Below, piece after piece: positions 54,495 to 63,728 of a stretch of 64,000 nt of DNA. Source of the DNA: Mesorhizobium sp. Z1-4 (GTDB lineage: Bacteria; Pseudomonadota; Alphaproteobacteria; Rhizobiales; Rhizobiaceae); contig NZ_RCIO01000004.1 in the NCBI RefSeq assembly GCF_004000235.1, positions 178,555 through 242,554 of the forward strand, written 5' to 3'. Position numbers and translations under genes: made by a program. The notes under the pieces were generated by a model. That model was given only the letters and a program-made list of their open reading frames with translations. It had not been told where the DNA came from and did no database searches. How positions within the stretch are numbered: position 1 is the first letter of the stretch; every line of letters begins with the position of its first letter.

Positions 54495-54590
54495 GGCAGT
54501 AAGGGAATAGGGCAGTAGGGGAGTATGTTCGTCTTTGTGGCCGTCCTCGACCGAAAACATACTGCCCTACTGCCTTACTCCCCTACTCCC
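54495..54590. repeat. Facing octamer repeat arrays between rpsK and rpsM
   Basis: Each arm is exactly four contiguous 8-mers. Left (54495-54526): GGCAGTAA, GGGAATAG, GGCAGTAG, GGGAGTAT. Right (54559-54590): ATACTGCC, CTACTGCC, TTACTCCC, CTACTCCC. The right arm is the inverse complement type of the left, and GTATGTT (54523-54529) pairs with AACATAC (54556-54562). The whole can form a cruciform or, in the transcript, a long hairpin ending five bases before the rpsM stop. Similar purine/pyrimidine-biased spacer repeats occur in Rhizobiales genomes. Confidence 0.75.
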
Positions 54591-54595
54591 CCAAC

Positions 54596-54964
54596 TTACT
54601 TCTTCTTGCCGGCGATCGCCTTGGCCGGGCCCTTGCGGGTGCGCGCATTGGTGTGCGTACGCTGACCGCGAACCGGCAGCGAGCGGCGATGCCGCAGACC
54701 GCGGTAGCAACCAAGATCCATGAGACGCTTGATGTTCATCGACACTTCGCGGCGAAGGTCGCCTTCGACCTTATAGTCGCGGTCGATAATCTCGCGCATC
54801 TGCAGCGCTTCGGCGTCGGTCAGTTCGTTGACACGCCGCTCTGCGGGAATGTTGGCTTTGGTGATGATCTCGGACGCGAATTTCGGTCCGATACCGTGGA
54901 TATATTGAAGCGCAATCACAACGCGCTTGTTGGTCGGCAGATTGACGCCGGCAATACGAGCCAT
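54596..54964 (-). CDS. rpsM: 30S ribosomal protein S13
   Basis: The 122-residue protein begins [15 protein letters not shown] and includes [15 protein letters not shown] and [22 protein letters not shown] (shown in part), which are S13 signatures. ATG 54964 is the canonical start; the frame upstream to 55048 is leader. GGAGA precedes the ATG. A promoter and a short GC hairpin lie in the 191-base gap behind adk. Confidence 0.97.
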   Translation of the reverse strand: MARIAGVNLPTNKRVVIALQYIHGIGPKFASEIITKANIPAERRVNELTDAEALQMREIIDRDYKVEGDLRREVSMNIKRLMDLGCYRGLRHRRSLPVRGQRTHTNARTRKGPAKAIAGKKK

Positions 54965-54982
54965 TCTCTCGTCTCCATTTAT

Positions 54983-54997
54983 GCCGGGAAACCCGGC
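54983..54997 (-). promoter_or_regulatory. GC hairpin in the rpsM leader
   Basis: GCCGGG (54983-54988) and CCCGGC (54992-54997) form a 6-bp GC stem with a 3-base loop, just upstream of the rpsM ribosome site. Alpha-operon leaders in other bacteria are folded and bound by S4, but rpsD is not in this operon here, so its role is uncertain. Confidence 0.35.
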
Positions 54998-55110
54998 GCT
55001 TCGTTGAACCCGCGTCCGGTGGAGGCCGGCCCATGCGGGCATCTTCAATGCAAAATCAGCGAAACACCCTTTCGGGCAGCTTCACATTCGTTCTGACTGG
55101 AAGACGGGCC

Positions 55111-55139
55111 GCGATAGTCCGGAATCCCGCCGCTGTCAA
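55111..55139 (-). promoter_or_regulatory. Promoter of the rpsM-rpsK-rpoA-rplQ unit
   Basis: On the minus strand a perfect TTGACA (55134-55139, preceded by C as in rhizobial promoters) is followed after 17 bases by TATCGC (55111-55116). Predicted transcription starts near 55105, giving a leader of about 140 bases before rpsM. Confidence 0.6.
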
Positions 55140-55155
55140 GTCCGCGACTGCCGCT

Positions 55156-55743
55156 CTAGCTCAACTTGGCCAGAACGCCGTCGATCTCTTTCGTAACCTC
55201 GTCGATGGTCGCCATACCATCGACCCCGACAAGCTTGCCCTTGGCATAATAGTAGCCGATCAGCGGGGCGGTCTTCTTGTAGTATTCGCGCAGCCGCTCA
55301 TCGAAGACTTCGGCATTGTCGTCCTTGCGGACCGGCTGGCCGGCAGCCTTGGCGTCAGCCGCCCGCTTCAGGATTCGGCCGACCAGTGCCTTGTCATCGA
55401 CGACAAGCTCGACAACAGCGTCGAGTTCGGCACCGCGCTTGTTCAGCATGGCGCCGACGGCATCCGCCTGGGCCAGCGTGCGCGGGTAACCGTCGAGAAT
55501 GAAGCCTTTCGCGGCATCCGCCTGATCGATGCGTTCGGCGACAATCGCATTCACGATTTCGTCGGAAACGAGCTCTCCAGCATCCATAACGGCCTTGGCG
55601 CGTTTGCCGACCTCTGTTTGCGCGGCAACGGCCGCCCGCAGCATGTCTCCGGTGGAGAGCTGCGGGATGCCGTGTTTTTCGACCAGTCGCTGTGCTTGAG
55701 TCCCCTTACCCGCACCTGGCGGGCCAAGCAGTATCAGCCTCAT
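55156..55743 (-). CDS. adk: Adenylate kinase
   Basis: The 195-residue short-type enzyme interconverts AMP, ADP and ATP. The P-loop is [14 protein letters not shown], the AMP-binding part is [11 protein letters not shown], and [14 protein letters not shown] is the family signature. It lacks the inserted lid domain of E. coli Adk. The start overlaps the secY stop by four bases, as in many alphaproteobacteria. Confidence 0.96.
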   Translation of the reverse strand: MRLILLGPPGAGKGTQAQRLVEKHGIPQLSTGDMLRAAVAAQTEVGKRAKAVMDAGELVSDEIVNAIVAERIDQADAAKGFILDGYPRTLAQADAVGAMLNKRGAELDAVVELVVDDKALVGRILKRAADAKAAGQPVRKDDNAEVFDERLREYYKKTAPLIGYYYAKGKLVGVDGMATIDEVTKEIDGVLAKLS

Positions 55744-57080
55744 CGCCCTCTTTTACCCCCGCGAAGTTTCGACTTCTTGATCAGCCCTTCATACTGATGC
55801 GCGATCAGATGGCCCTGAACCTGCGCCACGGTGTCGAGCGTTACGCTGACGACGATCAGCAGAGAAGTACCGCCGAGATAGAAAGGAACGCCGGTGGCCG
55901 AAATCAGAAACTCGGGCAGCAGGCACACGATCACCAGATAGATCGCCCCGACGACCGTGATGCGCGTCAGCACATAGTCGATATATTCGGCCGTGCGCTC
56001 ACCCGGACGGTAACCCGGAATGAAGCCCGAATGCTTCTTGAGCTGATCCGCCGTGTCCTTCGGGTTGAACACGATGGCGGTATAGAAGAAGGCGAAAAAC
56101 GCGATCATGGCGGCATAGAGCAGCATGTAGATCGGCTGGCCGTGTCCAAGCGCGGCAAGAATGCTGGCAGCCCAGGTCGGCAATGTGGAGGTGTCGGAGA
56201 AACCGGCCACGGTCGCGGGCAGGAGCAGCAGCGACGATGCAAAGATCGGCGGGATGACGCCGGCCGTGTTGAGCTTCAGCGGCAGATGCGAGGTATCGCC
56301 CTGGAACATGCGGTTGCCGACCTGGCGCTTCGGATACTGGATCAGCAGCCGGCGCTGCGCCCGCTCGAAGAACACAATCACACCGATAACGACGATTGCC
56401 AGCACGATGATGGCCAGGATGATGCCGGTCGACAGCGCTCCGGTGCGGCCAAGCTCGAGCGTACCCGAGATAGCTGACGGGAGACCCGCCACAATGCCGG
56501 CGAAGATGATCAGCGAAATGCCGTTGCCGATACCGCGCGCCGTGATCTGCTCGCCGAGCCACATCAGGAACATGGTGCCGCCGACAAGCGTGATTACCGC
56601 CGAAACGCGGAAGAACCAGCCTGGATCGGCCACGATGCCGGACCCGCTTTCAAGCCCGACGGCAATGCCATAGGCCTGAACGGTCGCCAGGAGCACGGTG
56701 CCGTACCGCGTATACTGGTTGATGACCTTGCGGCCCTGCTCGCCTTCTTTCTTGAGCTGTTCGAGCGTCGGCACGACCGACGTCATCAGCTGCATGATGA
56801 TGGAGGCGGAAATGTACGGCATGATGCCGAGCGCAAAGATCGCCATGCGCTCGACGGCACCGCCGGCAAACATGTTGAACATGCCGAGCACGCCGCCCGA
56901 CTGCTGCTGGAACGCCTGTGCGAAAGCATCGGGATTGATGCCTGGCATCGGGATATAGGTACCAAGCCGGTAGACCAGCAAAGCGCCTAGGGTGAACCAG
57001 ATGCGTTTCTTGAGATCCTCTGCCTTCGCAAAGGCAGAGAAATTGAGATTGGCGGCAAGTTGTTCAGCAGCCGAAGCCAT
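55740..57080 (-). CDS. secY: Protein translocase subunit SecY
   Basis: The 446-residue channel protein has ten membrane segments. [11 protein letters not shown] follows the first, and [15 protein letters not shown] and [15 protein letters not shown] are classic SecY signatures. It forms the SecYEG pore. It follows rplO after an unusually structured 152-base spacer and is coupled to adk. Confidence 0.97.
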   Translation of the reverse strand: MASAAEQLAANLNFSAFAKAEDLKKRIWFTLGALLVYRLGTYIPMPGINPDAFAQAFQQQSGGVLGMFNMFAGGAVERMAIFALGIMPYISASIIMQLMTSVVPTLEQLKKEGEQGRKVINQYTRYGTVLLATVQAYGIAVGLESGSGIVADPGWFFRVSAVITLVGGTMFLMWLGEQITARGIGNGISLIIFAGIVAGLPSAISGTLELGRTGALSTGIILAIIVLAIVVIGVIVFFERAQRRLLIQYPKRQVGNRMFQGDTSHLPLKLNTAGVIPPIFASSLLLLPATVAGFSDTSTLPTWAASILAALGHGQPIYMLLYAAMIAFFAFFYTAIVFNPKDTADQLKKHSGFIPGYRPGERTAEYIDYVLTRITVVGAIYLVIVCLLPEFLISATGVPFYLGGTSLLIVVSVTLDTVAQVQGHLIAHQYEGLIKKSKLRGGKRGR

Positions 57081-57120
57081 CGGTCGGTCTCCGCGTGATC
57101 AGGCCACGATAAGCGGCGCG

Positions 57121-57182
57121 CGGCCGAAGCCCCGAGATAGGGCTCGGCCGGGCCGGATGCAAGCCGCGAAAGCCGCGGCTTG
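57121..57182 (-). promoter_or_regulatory. Two strong hairpins between rplO and secY
   Basis: CGGCCG-A-AGCCC (57121-57132) pairs with GGGCTCGGCCG (57140-57150) except for one bulged A. CAAGCCGCG (57160-57168) pairs perfectly with CGCGGCTTG (57174-57182) around a 5-base loop. Neither is followed by T residues on the minus strand, so they are not obvious terminators. They might adjust secY expression relative to ribosomal proteins, by mRNA processing or partial attenuation. Confidence 0.5.
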
Positions 57183-57232
57183 TGTGAATTTCTGGTGAGA
57201 AGTGCGTGCGATCGAGCCTGGCAAGATGCCGC

Positions 57233-57706
57233 TCACTCGGCCGCCTTGGCTTCCGGGAGCTTGATCGAGCCGCCGGCCTTTTCGATCTTTTCGACCGCCG
57301 ACTTCGACGCACCGGCAACTTCGAAAGCCACCTTCGTCGTCAGCTCGCCGTCGCCAAGCACACGAACGCCATCGCGAACGCGGCGCAGTACGCCAGCTTC
57401 CACGAGCGCCTCGGCCGTTACCGGCTTCTTGGCATCGAGCTTCTTGGCATCGATCGCCTGCTGCACGCGCGCCAGGGATACGATGTTGAGATCCTTGGCG
57501 AAAATGTTCTTGAAGCCGCGCTTGGGAAGACGCCGGTAAACCGGCATCTGGCCGCCTTCGAAGCCGTTGATGGCAACGCCGGAGCGAGAGCTCTGGCCCT
57601 TGACGCCGCGGCCGCCGGTCTTGCCGGTGCCGGAGCCGATGCCACGGCCTACGCGCTTACGCGATTTGGATGCGCCGTCGCGGTCGCGCAATTCGTTGAG
57701 TTTCAT
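57233..57706 (-). CDS. rplO: 50S ribosomal protein L15
   Basis: The 157-residue protein starts [38 protein letters not shown] (partly shown), the glycine/arginine-rich L15 N-terminus, and has [18 protein letters not shown] in the middle. The C-terminal domain ends [13 protein letters not shown]. It follows rpmD. Confidence 0.97.
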   Translation of the reverse strand: MKLNELRDRDGASKSRKRVGRGIGSGTGKTGGRGVKGQSSRSGVAINGFEGGQMPVYRRLPKRGFKNIFAKDLNIVSLARVQQAIDAKKLDAKKPVTAEALVEAGVLRRVRDGVRVLGDGELTTKVAFEVAGASKSAVEKIEKAGGSIKLPEAKAAE

Positions 57707-57728
57707 CTCGTCTCTCCTGCGCTTCCGC

Positions 57729-57926
57729 TCAAGCCTCGTCGACGACGCGAACGAGGTGCTGCACCTGCGCGATCATGCCGCGAACCGAAGGCGTATCCTC
57801 CAGGGTGCGGCGGCGGTGAAGTTTGTTGAGGCCAAGTCCGATCAGCGTCTTGCGCTGTTCGGACGGACGGCGGATCGGGCTGCCGATCTGCTCCACGGTA
57901 ATGGTTTTGCCCTGCTTGCTAGCCAT
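57729..57926 (-). CDS. rpmD: 50S ribosomal protein L30
   Basis: The 65-residue protein matches bacterial L30, with [28 protein letters not shown] as its core (partly shown) and [17 protein letters not shown] at the end. Its place between rpsE and rplO is canonical. Confidence 0.96.
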   Translation of the reverse strand: MASKQGKTITVEQIGSPIRRPSEQRKTLIGLGLNKLHRRRTLEDTPSVRGMIAQVQHLVRVVDEA

Positions 57927-57959
57927 GGTCTTCTATCCCTTGATCAAGCCGCTTGGCGT

Positions 57960-58523
57960 CTATTCGTCGGCCGTTGCGGCGGCACCGCGGCGCGCCTGCA
58001 AGGTCGAGTACTTGATACCGCGCTGCGCAGCGACATCCTTCGGATGCATCTGGCCCTTGAGCGCCTCGAACGTCGCCCGCACCATGTTGTAGGGGTTGGA
58101 AGACCCCAGCGACTTGGCGACGACGTCGTGCATGCCGAGCGTCTCGAAGACGGCGCGCATGGGGCCACCCGCGATGATGCCGGTACCGGCCTTTGCAGTA
58201 CGCAGAAGCACCTTGCCGGCACCCCAGCGGCCTTCCACATCATGGTGGAGCGTACGGCCCGAACGCAGCGGCACGAAGATCATGTCGCGCTTGGCGCTCT
58301 CGGTCGCCTTGCGGATGGCCTCCGGCACTTCGCGTGCCTTGCCGTGGCCGAAGCCAACGCGGCCCTTCTGGTCGCCAACGACGACGAGCGCGGCAAAGCC
58401 GAAACGGCGGCCGCCCTTCACGACTTTTGCAACACGATTGATGTGAACGAGTTTGTCGACGAAACCGTCGTCAGCGTCCCGGTCACGATCGCGTCCGCCG
58501 CGATCCCTACGTTCCTGTGCCAT
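57960..58523 (-). CDS. rpsE: 30S ribosomal protein S5
   Basis: The 187-residue protein has an Arg/Asp-rich N-terminal extension, then [30 protein letters not shown] (partly shown) and [22 protein letters not shown], both S5 signatures. It takes part in translational accuracy. It is followed 33 bases later by rpmD. Confidence 0.97.
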   Translation of the reverse strand: MAQERRDRGGRDRDRDADDGFVDKLVHINRVAKVVKGGRRFGFAALVVVGDQKGRVGFGHGKAREVPEAIRKATESAKRDMIFVPLRSGRTLHHDVEGRWGAGKVLLRTAKAGTGIIAGGPMRAVFETLGMHDVVAKSLGSSNPYNMVRATFEALKGQMHPKDVAAQRGIKYSTLQARRGAAATADE

Positions 58524-58594
58524 GATCCTGTCCTTGTTCTTTTCCGGATAGCACCGTTGATGAATGTCCGGCCTCTATCGGCCTGGACGGATGA

Positions 58595-58954
58595 TTAGAA
58601 GCTGAGGCCGCCTTCGCGCGCGGCATCGGCAAGAGCTTTCACGCGGCCGTGGAAGATGTAGGGCCCGCGGTCGAATACCACTTCCTTGACGCCGGCCTTC
58701 TTGGCGCGTTCCGCGACGAGCTTGCCTACAGCGGCTGCCGCAGCTGCATCAGCCCCGGTCTTGAGCGAACCCTTCAGGTCCTTCTCGAGCGTCGACGCCG
58801 AAGCGACCGTGTGGCCCTTGGTATCGTCGATAACCTGAGCGTAGATGTTCTTCGACGAACGGTAGACGGTGAGACGCAAACGCTCGCCGGCAACCTTCTT
58901 GATCTGGCGGCGAACGCGCTGTGCGCGGCGCAGTGTGGATTCCTTGGAAGCCAT
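58595..58954 (-). CDS. rplR: 50S ribosomal protein L18
   Basis: The 119-residue 5S rRNA-binding protein includes [28 protein letters not shown] and [24 protein letters not shown], all typical of L18. Its place between rplF and rpsE is canonical. Confidence 0.97.
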   Translation of the reverse strand: MASKESTLRRAQRVRRQIKKVAGERLRLTVYRSSKNIYAQVIDDTKGHTVASASTLEKDLKGSLKTGADAAAAAAVGKLVAERAKKAGVKEVVFDRGPYIFHGRVKALADAAREGGLSF

Positions 58955-59067
58955 TTTCAGTTCCTGCCTTGTAAAACGGGAGCGGCCATTTGCGGTAGGA
59001 ACGATATCCTCCCGCGACCGCGCACCGTGGCGTTTTCCAACTCCGGGCGTAGCTCCGAGCTAAGCCC

Positions 59068-59601
59068 TTACTTCTTCTTGCCTTCCTTGCGCACGATCCG
59101 CTCTTCCGCGTACTTCACGCCTTTGCCCTTGTAGGGCTCGGGACCGCGATACTTGCGGATTTCGGCTGCGACCTGGCCGACCTGCTGTTTGTCGATGCCG
59201 GAAACGACGATCTCCGTCGGCTTCGGCACCTGGACCGTGATGCCTTCCGGCACCTCATAAACCACGTCATGGCTGAAGCCGAGCGCAAGCTGCAGGTTCT
59301 TGCCCTGCATGGCGGCACGGTAGCCGACGCCGTTGATCTCGAGACGCTTCTCGAAACCTTCCTTCACGCCGGAAAGAATGTTCGAGATCTGCGTGCGCGA
59401 CATGCCCCATTTGGAGCGTGCCAGCTTCGACTGATCGCGCGGCGACACGTCGATCTTGCCGTCTTCGAGCTTCACCAGAACCTCGTCGTTAACGACGAAT
59501 CTCAGCTCGCCCTTCGGACCCTTCGCCGAAACGGTCTGACCGTTCACGGTTGCGGTCACGCCGTCCGGCACGGACACGGGCTTCTTACCAATACGAGACA
59601 T
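59068..59601 (-). CDS. rplF: 50S ribosomal protein L6
   Basis: The 177-residue protein begins [19 protein letters not shown] and has the C-terminal signature [17 protein letters not shown]. Two duplicated L6 domains are visible. It follows rpsH. Confidence 0.97.
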   Translation of the reverse strand: MSRIGKKPVSVPDGVTATVNGQTVSAKGPKGELRFVVNDEVLVKLEDGKIDVSPRDQSKLARSKWGMSRTQISNILSGVKEGFEKRLEINGVGYRAAMQGKNLQLALGFSHDVVYEVPEGITVQVPKPTEIVVSGIDKQQVGQVAAEIRKYRGPEPYKGKGVKYAEERIVRKEGKKK

Positions 59602-59640
59602 ATCTAGCGTCCTCGTCTTCTAAATCCTGTTGGGCCCAGA

Positions 59641-60039
59641 TCAGAAAATCTGGCAGAGAACTTCTCCGCCGACATTCTGTTCGCGTGCCTCATGGTCTGC
59701 CATCACGCCCTTCGGCGTCGAAAGGATGGAGATGCCGAGGCCATTGGCCACCTGCGGAATGGACTTCACCGATGCATAAACGCGGCGGCCCGGCTTCGAA
59801 ACGCGGGCGATCTCGCGAATAACGGGCTCGCCCTCGTAATATTTCAGCTCGATCTCGATCTCGGACTTGCCGTTGTCGAAATCGACCTGGGTGTAGTCAC
59901 GGATGTAGCCTTCCGACTTCATCACGTCGAGAACGCGGGCGCGAAGGCGCGAAGCCGGGGTCGAAACCTTGGACTTCTTGCGGCCATAGGCGTTGCGGAT
60001 GCGGGTCAGCATATCGCCGAGGGGATCACTCAGTGCCAT
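59641..60039 (-). CDS. rpsH: 30S ribosomal protein S8
   Basis: The 132-residue protein starts [22 protein letters not shown] and ends with [31 protein letters not shown] (partly shown), the S8 C-terminal signature. In E. coli S8 represses the spc operon by binding near rplE; a matching site is not evident by eye. Confidence 0.97.
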   Translation of the reverse strand: MALSDPLGDMLTRIRNAYGRKKSKVSTPASRLRARVLDVMKSEGYIRDYTQVDFDNGKSEIEIELKYYEGEPVIREIARVSKPGRRVYASVKSIPQVANGLGISILSTPKGVMADHEAREQNVGGEVLCQIF

Positions 60040-60050
60040 AACGGTGCTCC

Positions 60051-60356
60051 TTACCAGCTCGACTTAACGAGGCCAGGGATCTTGCCCATGTTGCCCAATT
60101 CACGCAGCGCGATACGCGACAGCTTCAGCTTACGATAGAACGCGCGCGGACGGCCCGTTACCTCGCAGCGGTTGCGGATGCGCGAGGGCGCGGAATTGCG
60201 CGGCAGCGCGGCCAGCTTCATCTGAGCGCGGAAACGCTCTTCCATCGGCTGGCTCTTGTCCATGATGACCGCCTTCAGCGCTTTGCGCTTGGACGCATAG
60301 CGCGCGACCATCTTGCGACGGCGCTCGTTCTTTTCGACTGCACTGGTCTTTGCCAT
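60051..60356 (-). CDS. rpsN: 30S ribosomal protein S14 (zinc-free form)
   Basis: The 101-residue protein has [28 protein letters not shown] (partly shown), the S14 signature. Only one cysteine is present, so it is the longer, zinc-independent type expected in proteobacteria. It follows rplE. Confidence 0.97.
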   Translation of the reverse strand: MAKTSAVEKNERRRKMVARYASKRKALKAVIMDKSQPMEERFRAQMKLAALPRNSAPSRIRNRCEVTGRPRAFYRKLKLSRIALRELGNMGKIPGLVKSSW

Positions 60357-60383
60357 TTCGCAAATCTTCCTTTTTCGCTGCCG

Positions 60384-60941
60384 TTACTGCCGGAAGGGGA
60401 AGTTGAAGGCACGCAGCAGAGCCCGTGCTTCGTCGTCCGTTTCGGCGGTCGTACAAACGATGATGTCCATTCCCCAGATCTGGTCGACCTTGTCGTAGTT
60501 GATCTCGGGAAACACGATGTGCTCCTTGATGCCCATCGCAAAATTGCCGCGTCCGTCGAAGCTCTTCGGATTGAGGCCGCGGAAGTCGCGGACGCGCGGC
60601 AGCGCAATGGTGATCAGGCGATCCAGGAACTCGTACATGCGGTCGCGGCGCAGGGTAACCTTCGCACCGATCGGCATGTTCTCACGCACCTTGAAGCCTG
60701 CAATCGAGTTGCGGGCATGGGTGATGACCGGGCGCTGACCGGCGATCATCGCCAGATCCTCGGCGGCAACCGACGGCTTCTTGGAATCCGCCGTGGCTTC
60801 GCCAACGCCCATATTGATCACGATCTTGTCCAGCCGCGGCACCTGCATGCCGTTGGCATAGCTGAACTGCTCCAGCATCGCGCCACGGATGGTGTCGCGG
60901 TAGAGCTTCTTCAGCCGCGGTTCGTACTTAGCGTCAGCCAT
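60384..60941 (-). CDS. rplE: 50S ribosomal protein L5
   Basis: The 185-residue 5S rRNA-binding protein contains [36 protein letters not shown] and [17 protein letters not shown], all L5 blocks. Its start overlaps the rplX stop by eight bases. Confidence 0.97.
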   Translation of the reverse strand: MADAKYEPRLKKLYRDTIRGAMLEQFSYANGMQVPRLDKIVINMGVGEATADSKKPSVAAEDLAMIAGQRPVITHARNSIAGFKVRENMPIGAKVTLRRDRMYEFLDRLITIALPRVRDFRGLNPKSFDGRGNFAMGIKEHIVFPEINYDKVDQIWGMDIIVCTTAETDDEARALLRAFNFPFRQ

Positions 60942-61248
60942 TGATCACATCTCCCGAGCGCTTTGCGACCCGCACCTTGGTGCCGTCCTTCTCGACCCGG
61001 AAACCGACGCGAGTGGGTTTCCCGTCCTTGGGATCGGCGACAGCCAGGTTCGAAAGGTGGATCGGAGCTTCCTTGCGGATCAGCCCGCCTTCCTGAGCCT
61101 GGGTCTGGCGCTGGTGGCGCACGACCATGTTGATGCCGCGCACCAGGGCACGGTCTTCCTTGGGAATAACGCGCAGCACTTCACCGGTCCGGCCTTTGTC
61201 CTTGCCGGCGAGCACCACGACGTTGTCGCCTTTGCGAATCTTGTTCAT
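60934..61248 (-). CDS. rplX: 50S ribosomal protein L24
   Basis: The 104-residue protein has the KOW motif [21 protein letters not shown] at its start and [20 protein letters not shown] in the middle. It starts 50S assembly by binding the 5' end of 23S rRNA. It overlaps rplE by eight bases. Confidence 0.97.
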   Translation of the reverse strand: MNKIRKGDNVVVLAGKDKGRTGEVLRVIPKEDRALVRGINMVVRHQRQTQAQEGGLIRKEAPIHLSNLAVADPKDGKPTRVGFRVEKDGTKVRVAKRSGDVING

Positions 61249-61261
61249 TTTCCGCGGTTCC

Positions 61262-61630
61262 TCAGAGTACTTCCGGCGCCAGCGAAATGATCTTCATGTG
61301 GCTGCGTGCACGCAGTTCGCGCGGCACGGGCCCGAAGATACGGGTACCGATCGGTTCTTTCTTGTTGTCGACGAGCACGGCCGCGTTCTTGTCGAAGCGG
61401 ATCACGCTGCCATCGGGACGGCGGATGTCCTTGGCGGTACGCACGACGACCGCCTTCATCACATCGCCCTTCTTCACACGGCCGCGCGGAATGGCTTCCT
61501 TGACCGACACCACAATGACGTCGCCAACGGAAGCGTATTTCCGCTTCGAACCGCCAAGCACCTTGATGCACATGACACGACGGGCGCCGGAATTATCCGC
61601 GACGTCGAGGTTTGTTTGCATCTGAATCAT
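61262..61630 (-). CDS. rplN: 50S ribosomal protein L14
   Basis: The 122-residue protein begins [27 protein letters not shown] (partly shown) and ends [11 protein letters not shown], matching L14. It lies between rpsQ and rplX. Confidence 0.97.
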   Translation of the reverse strand: MIQMQTNLDVADNSGARRVMCIKVLGGSKRKYASVGDVIVVSVKEAIPRGRVKKGDVMKAVVVRTAKDIRRPDGSVIRFDKNAAVLVDNKKEPIGTRIFGPVPRELRARSHMKIISLAPEVL

Positions 61631-61696
61631 GACTGGCCGCCTTCTATTCTATCTTGGGGCGGGATATCCGCCCTGCCCGGCATTCAAATTCGTGGG

Positions 61697-61960
61697 TTAC
61701 CCGGCTTTCGCCGGCTTCTTCTCGCTGTCCGCACCCGCAAGCACGACCCAGGTCTTGTCCTTCGAGATCGGACGCGATTCTTCGATCTGGACGATATCGC
61801 CGACCTTGCAGGCGTTGCTTTCGTCATGCGCCTTGTAGTTCTTCGTCATCCGCACGGTCTTTTTCATGACCGGATGAGTGAAGCGGCGCTCGACACGGAC
61901 GACGACCGTCTTGTCGTTCTTGTCGCTTACGACCGTGCCCTGCATCACGCGCTTTGGCAT
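61697..61960 (-). CDS. rpsQ: 30S ribosomal protein S17
   Basis: The 87-residue protein has [21 protein letters not shown] and [19 protein letters not shown], the S17 core. A short lysine/alanine-rich C-terminal tail is added relative to E. coli. It follows rpmC. Confidence 0.96.
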   Translation of the reverse strand: MPKRVMQGTVVSDKNDKTVVVRVERRFTHPVMKKTVRMTKNYKAHDESNACKVGDIVQIEESRPISKDKTWVVLAGADSEKKPAKAG

Positions 61961-61970
61961 CTCTTAGTCC

Positions 61971-62171
61971 TCAAGCCTTCTTGGCGGCCGACTTTTCGGC
62001 CAGCACAGTTTTGATGCGCGCGATGTCGCGGCGGATCTGCCGGACGCGCGCGGTTTTCTCAAGCTGACCCGTCGCCTTCTGGAAGCGCAGATTGAACTGC
62101 TCCTTCTTCAGAGCTGCGAGGTCATCGCTCAGCTGGTCGGGCGTCTTTGCCCGTACATCCACGGCTTTCAT
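61971..62171 (-). CDS. rpmC: 50S ribosomal protein L29
   Basis: The 66-residue helical protein has [42 protein letters not shown] (partly shown), the L29 pattern. It lies between rplP and rpsQ near the peptide exit proteins. Confidence 0.96.
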   Translation of the reverse strand: MKAVDVRAKTPDQLSDDLAALKKEQFNLRFQKATGQLEKTARVRQIRRDIARIKTVLAEKSAAKKA

Positions 62172-62185
62172 CGTCTCGCCCTCTC

Positions 62186-62599
62186 CTAGTCCGAAATGCG
62201 CTGGACGAAGCGCGTGCGCACCGAAAGCTTGGCCGCGCCCAGGCGCAGCGCTTCGCGTGCGGTTTCTTCATTGACGCCGTCGATCTCGAACATGACGCGG
62301 CCGGGCTTTACCCTGGCCACCCAGTAATCGACGGAGCCCTTGCCCTTACCCATGCGGACTTCGGTAGGCTTCGAGGTCACCGGAACGTCCGGGAAAATAC
62401 GGATCCAGACACGGCCCTGGCGCTTCATCTGGCGGGTGATCGCGCGGCGAGCCGCCTCGATCTCACGCGCGGTGACGCGGTTGGGCTCAAGTGCCTTCAG
62501 GCCGTAGCCGCCGAAGTTCAGGTCGGTGCCGCCCTTGGCTGTGCCATGGATGCGTCCCTTGAACTGCTTGCGGAACTTTGTGCGCTTGGGCTGCAGCAT
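62186..62599 (-). CDS. rplP: 50S ribosomal protein L16
   Basis: The 137-residue protein starts [19 protein letters not shown] and contains [22 protein letters not shown] (partly shown) and [19 protein letters not shown], diagnostic for L16. It helps place the aminoacyl-tRNA end. Confidence 0.97.
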   Translation of the reverse strand: MLQPKRTKFRKQFKGRIHGTAKGGTDLNFGGYGLKALEPNRVTAREIEAARRAITRQMKRQGRVWIRIFPDVPVTSKPTEVRMGKGKGSVDYWVARVKPGRVMFEIDGVNEETAREALRLGAAKLSVRTRFVQRISD

Positions 62600-62633
62600 C
62601 GTTCTCTAACTCCAAATCCTTCTAGCGGCCTGC

Positions 62634-63338
62634 TCAGGCGTTTTCGCGACGACGCGACGAGCCGTGGGAATCGCCCTCAATTGCGCGACGCTCGGACGCC
62701 ATCGGGTCGTGCTCGAGAATCTCGCCTTTGAATATCCAGACCTTCACGCCACAGATGCCGTAAGCGGTCTGCGCCTCTGCCGTGCCGTAATCGACATCGG
62801 CGCGCAGCGTGTGCAGCGGCACACGGCCCTCGCGGTACCACTCCATGCGCGCAATCTCCGCGCCGCCGAGACGGCCGCCGCAATTGATGCGGATACCCTC
62901 GGCGCCAAGACGCATCGCCGACTGCACGGCGCGCTTCATGGCGCGGCGGAATGCTACGCGGCGCTCAAGCTGCTGCGCGATCGACTGAGCAACCAGCGTG
63001 GCGTCGATCTCCGGCTTGCGCACTTCAACGATGTTGAGGTGCGTTTCGGACTGCGTCATCGCGGTCAGCTTCTTGCGAAGCTTCTCGATGTCGGCGCCCT
63101 TCTTGCCGATAATCAGACCAGGCCGGGCCGCATGGATCGTCACGCGGCACTTCTTGTGCGGGCGCTCGATCACGATCTTGGAGACGGCAGCCTGCTTCAG
63201 CTCCTTCTCAAGATATTCGCGGATCTTGAGATCTTCGTGCAGCAGCTTTCCGTATTCGCCGGAGTTCGCGAACCAGCGCGAATCCCAGGTACGGTTAATG
63301 CCGAGTCTCAGGCCGATCGGATTGATTTTCTGGCCCAT
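62634..63338 (-). CDS. rpsC: 30S ribosomal protein S3
   Basis: The 234-residue protein begins [20 protein letters not shown] and has the KH domain [19 protein letters not shown] plus [31 protein letters not shown] (partly shown). It lines the mRNA entry. Its ATG overlaps the rplV stop by one base (TGATG-type junction). Confidence 0.97.
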   Translation of the reverse strand: MGQKINPIGLRLGINRTWDSRWFANSGEYGKLLHEDLKIREYLEKELKQAAVSKIVIERPHKKCRVTIHAARPGLIIGKKGADIEKLRKKLTAMTQSETHLNIVEVRKPEIDATLVAQSIAQQLERRVAFRRAMKRAVQSAMRLGAEGIRINCGGRLGGAEIARMEWYREGRVPLHTLRADVDYGTAEAQTAYGICGVKVWIFKGEILEHDPMASERRAIEGDSHGSSRRRENA

Positions 63339-63727
63339 CAGGCGGCCTCCGCTTTCTCTTCAACTTCGCGAACCACGATCGTCAGGTTCGAGAACGGCTT
63401 CTCGATACGCGATGCACGGCCGCGGCCACGGGTGTGGAACCGCTTCATCGTGATCGACTTGCCGACATAAGCTTCGGCAACGATCAGCGCATCGACATCG
63501 AGGTCGTGGTTGTTTTCCGCGTTGGCGATCGCCGATTCCAGGGTCTTGCGAACCGTGCCGGCAATGCGCTTGCGCGAGAATTCCAGGTCGTGAAGCGCCG
63601 CCTGAACCTTCTTGCCGCGGATCATCGCAGCGACAAGATTCAGCTTCTGCGGGCTCACACGGATGGTGCGAGCGACTGCGCGGGCCTCATTGTCGGCCAC
63701 GGGGCGCGGAGTTTTGGGCTTGCCCAT
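63338..63727 (-). CDS. rplV: 50S ribosomal protein L22
   Basis: The 129-residue protein starts [20 protein letters not shown] and includes [18 protein letters not shown] and [19 protein letters not shown], matching L22. ATG 63727 is the family start; the frame is open upstream into rpsS but is not coding there. L22 lines the exit tunnel. Confidence 0.96.
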   Translation of the reverse strand: MGKPKTPRPVADNEARAVARTIRVSPQKLNLVAAMIRGKKVQAALHDLEFSRKRIAGTVRKTLESAIANAENNHDLDVDALIVAEAYVGKSITMKRFHTRGRGRASRIEKPFSNLTIVVREVEEKAEAA

Positions 63728-63728
63728 T

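Noticed and set aside
54495-54590. Octamer array as a CRISPR-like array
   Set aside because: Units are 8 bp and contiguous, with no spacers, no longer repeat and no cas genes in the window.
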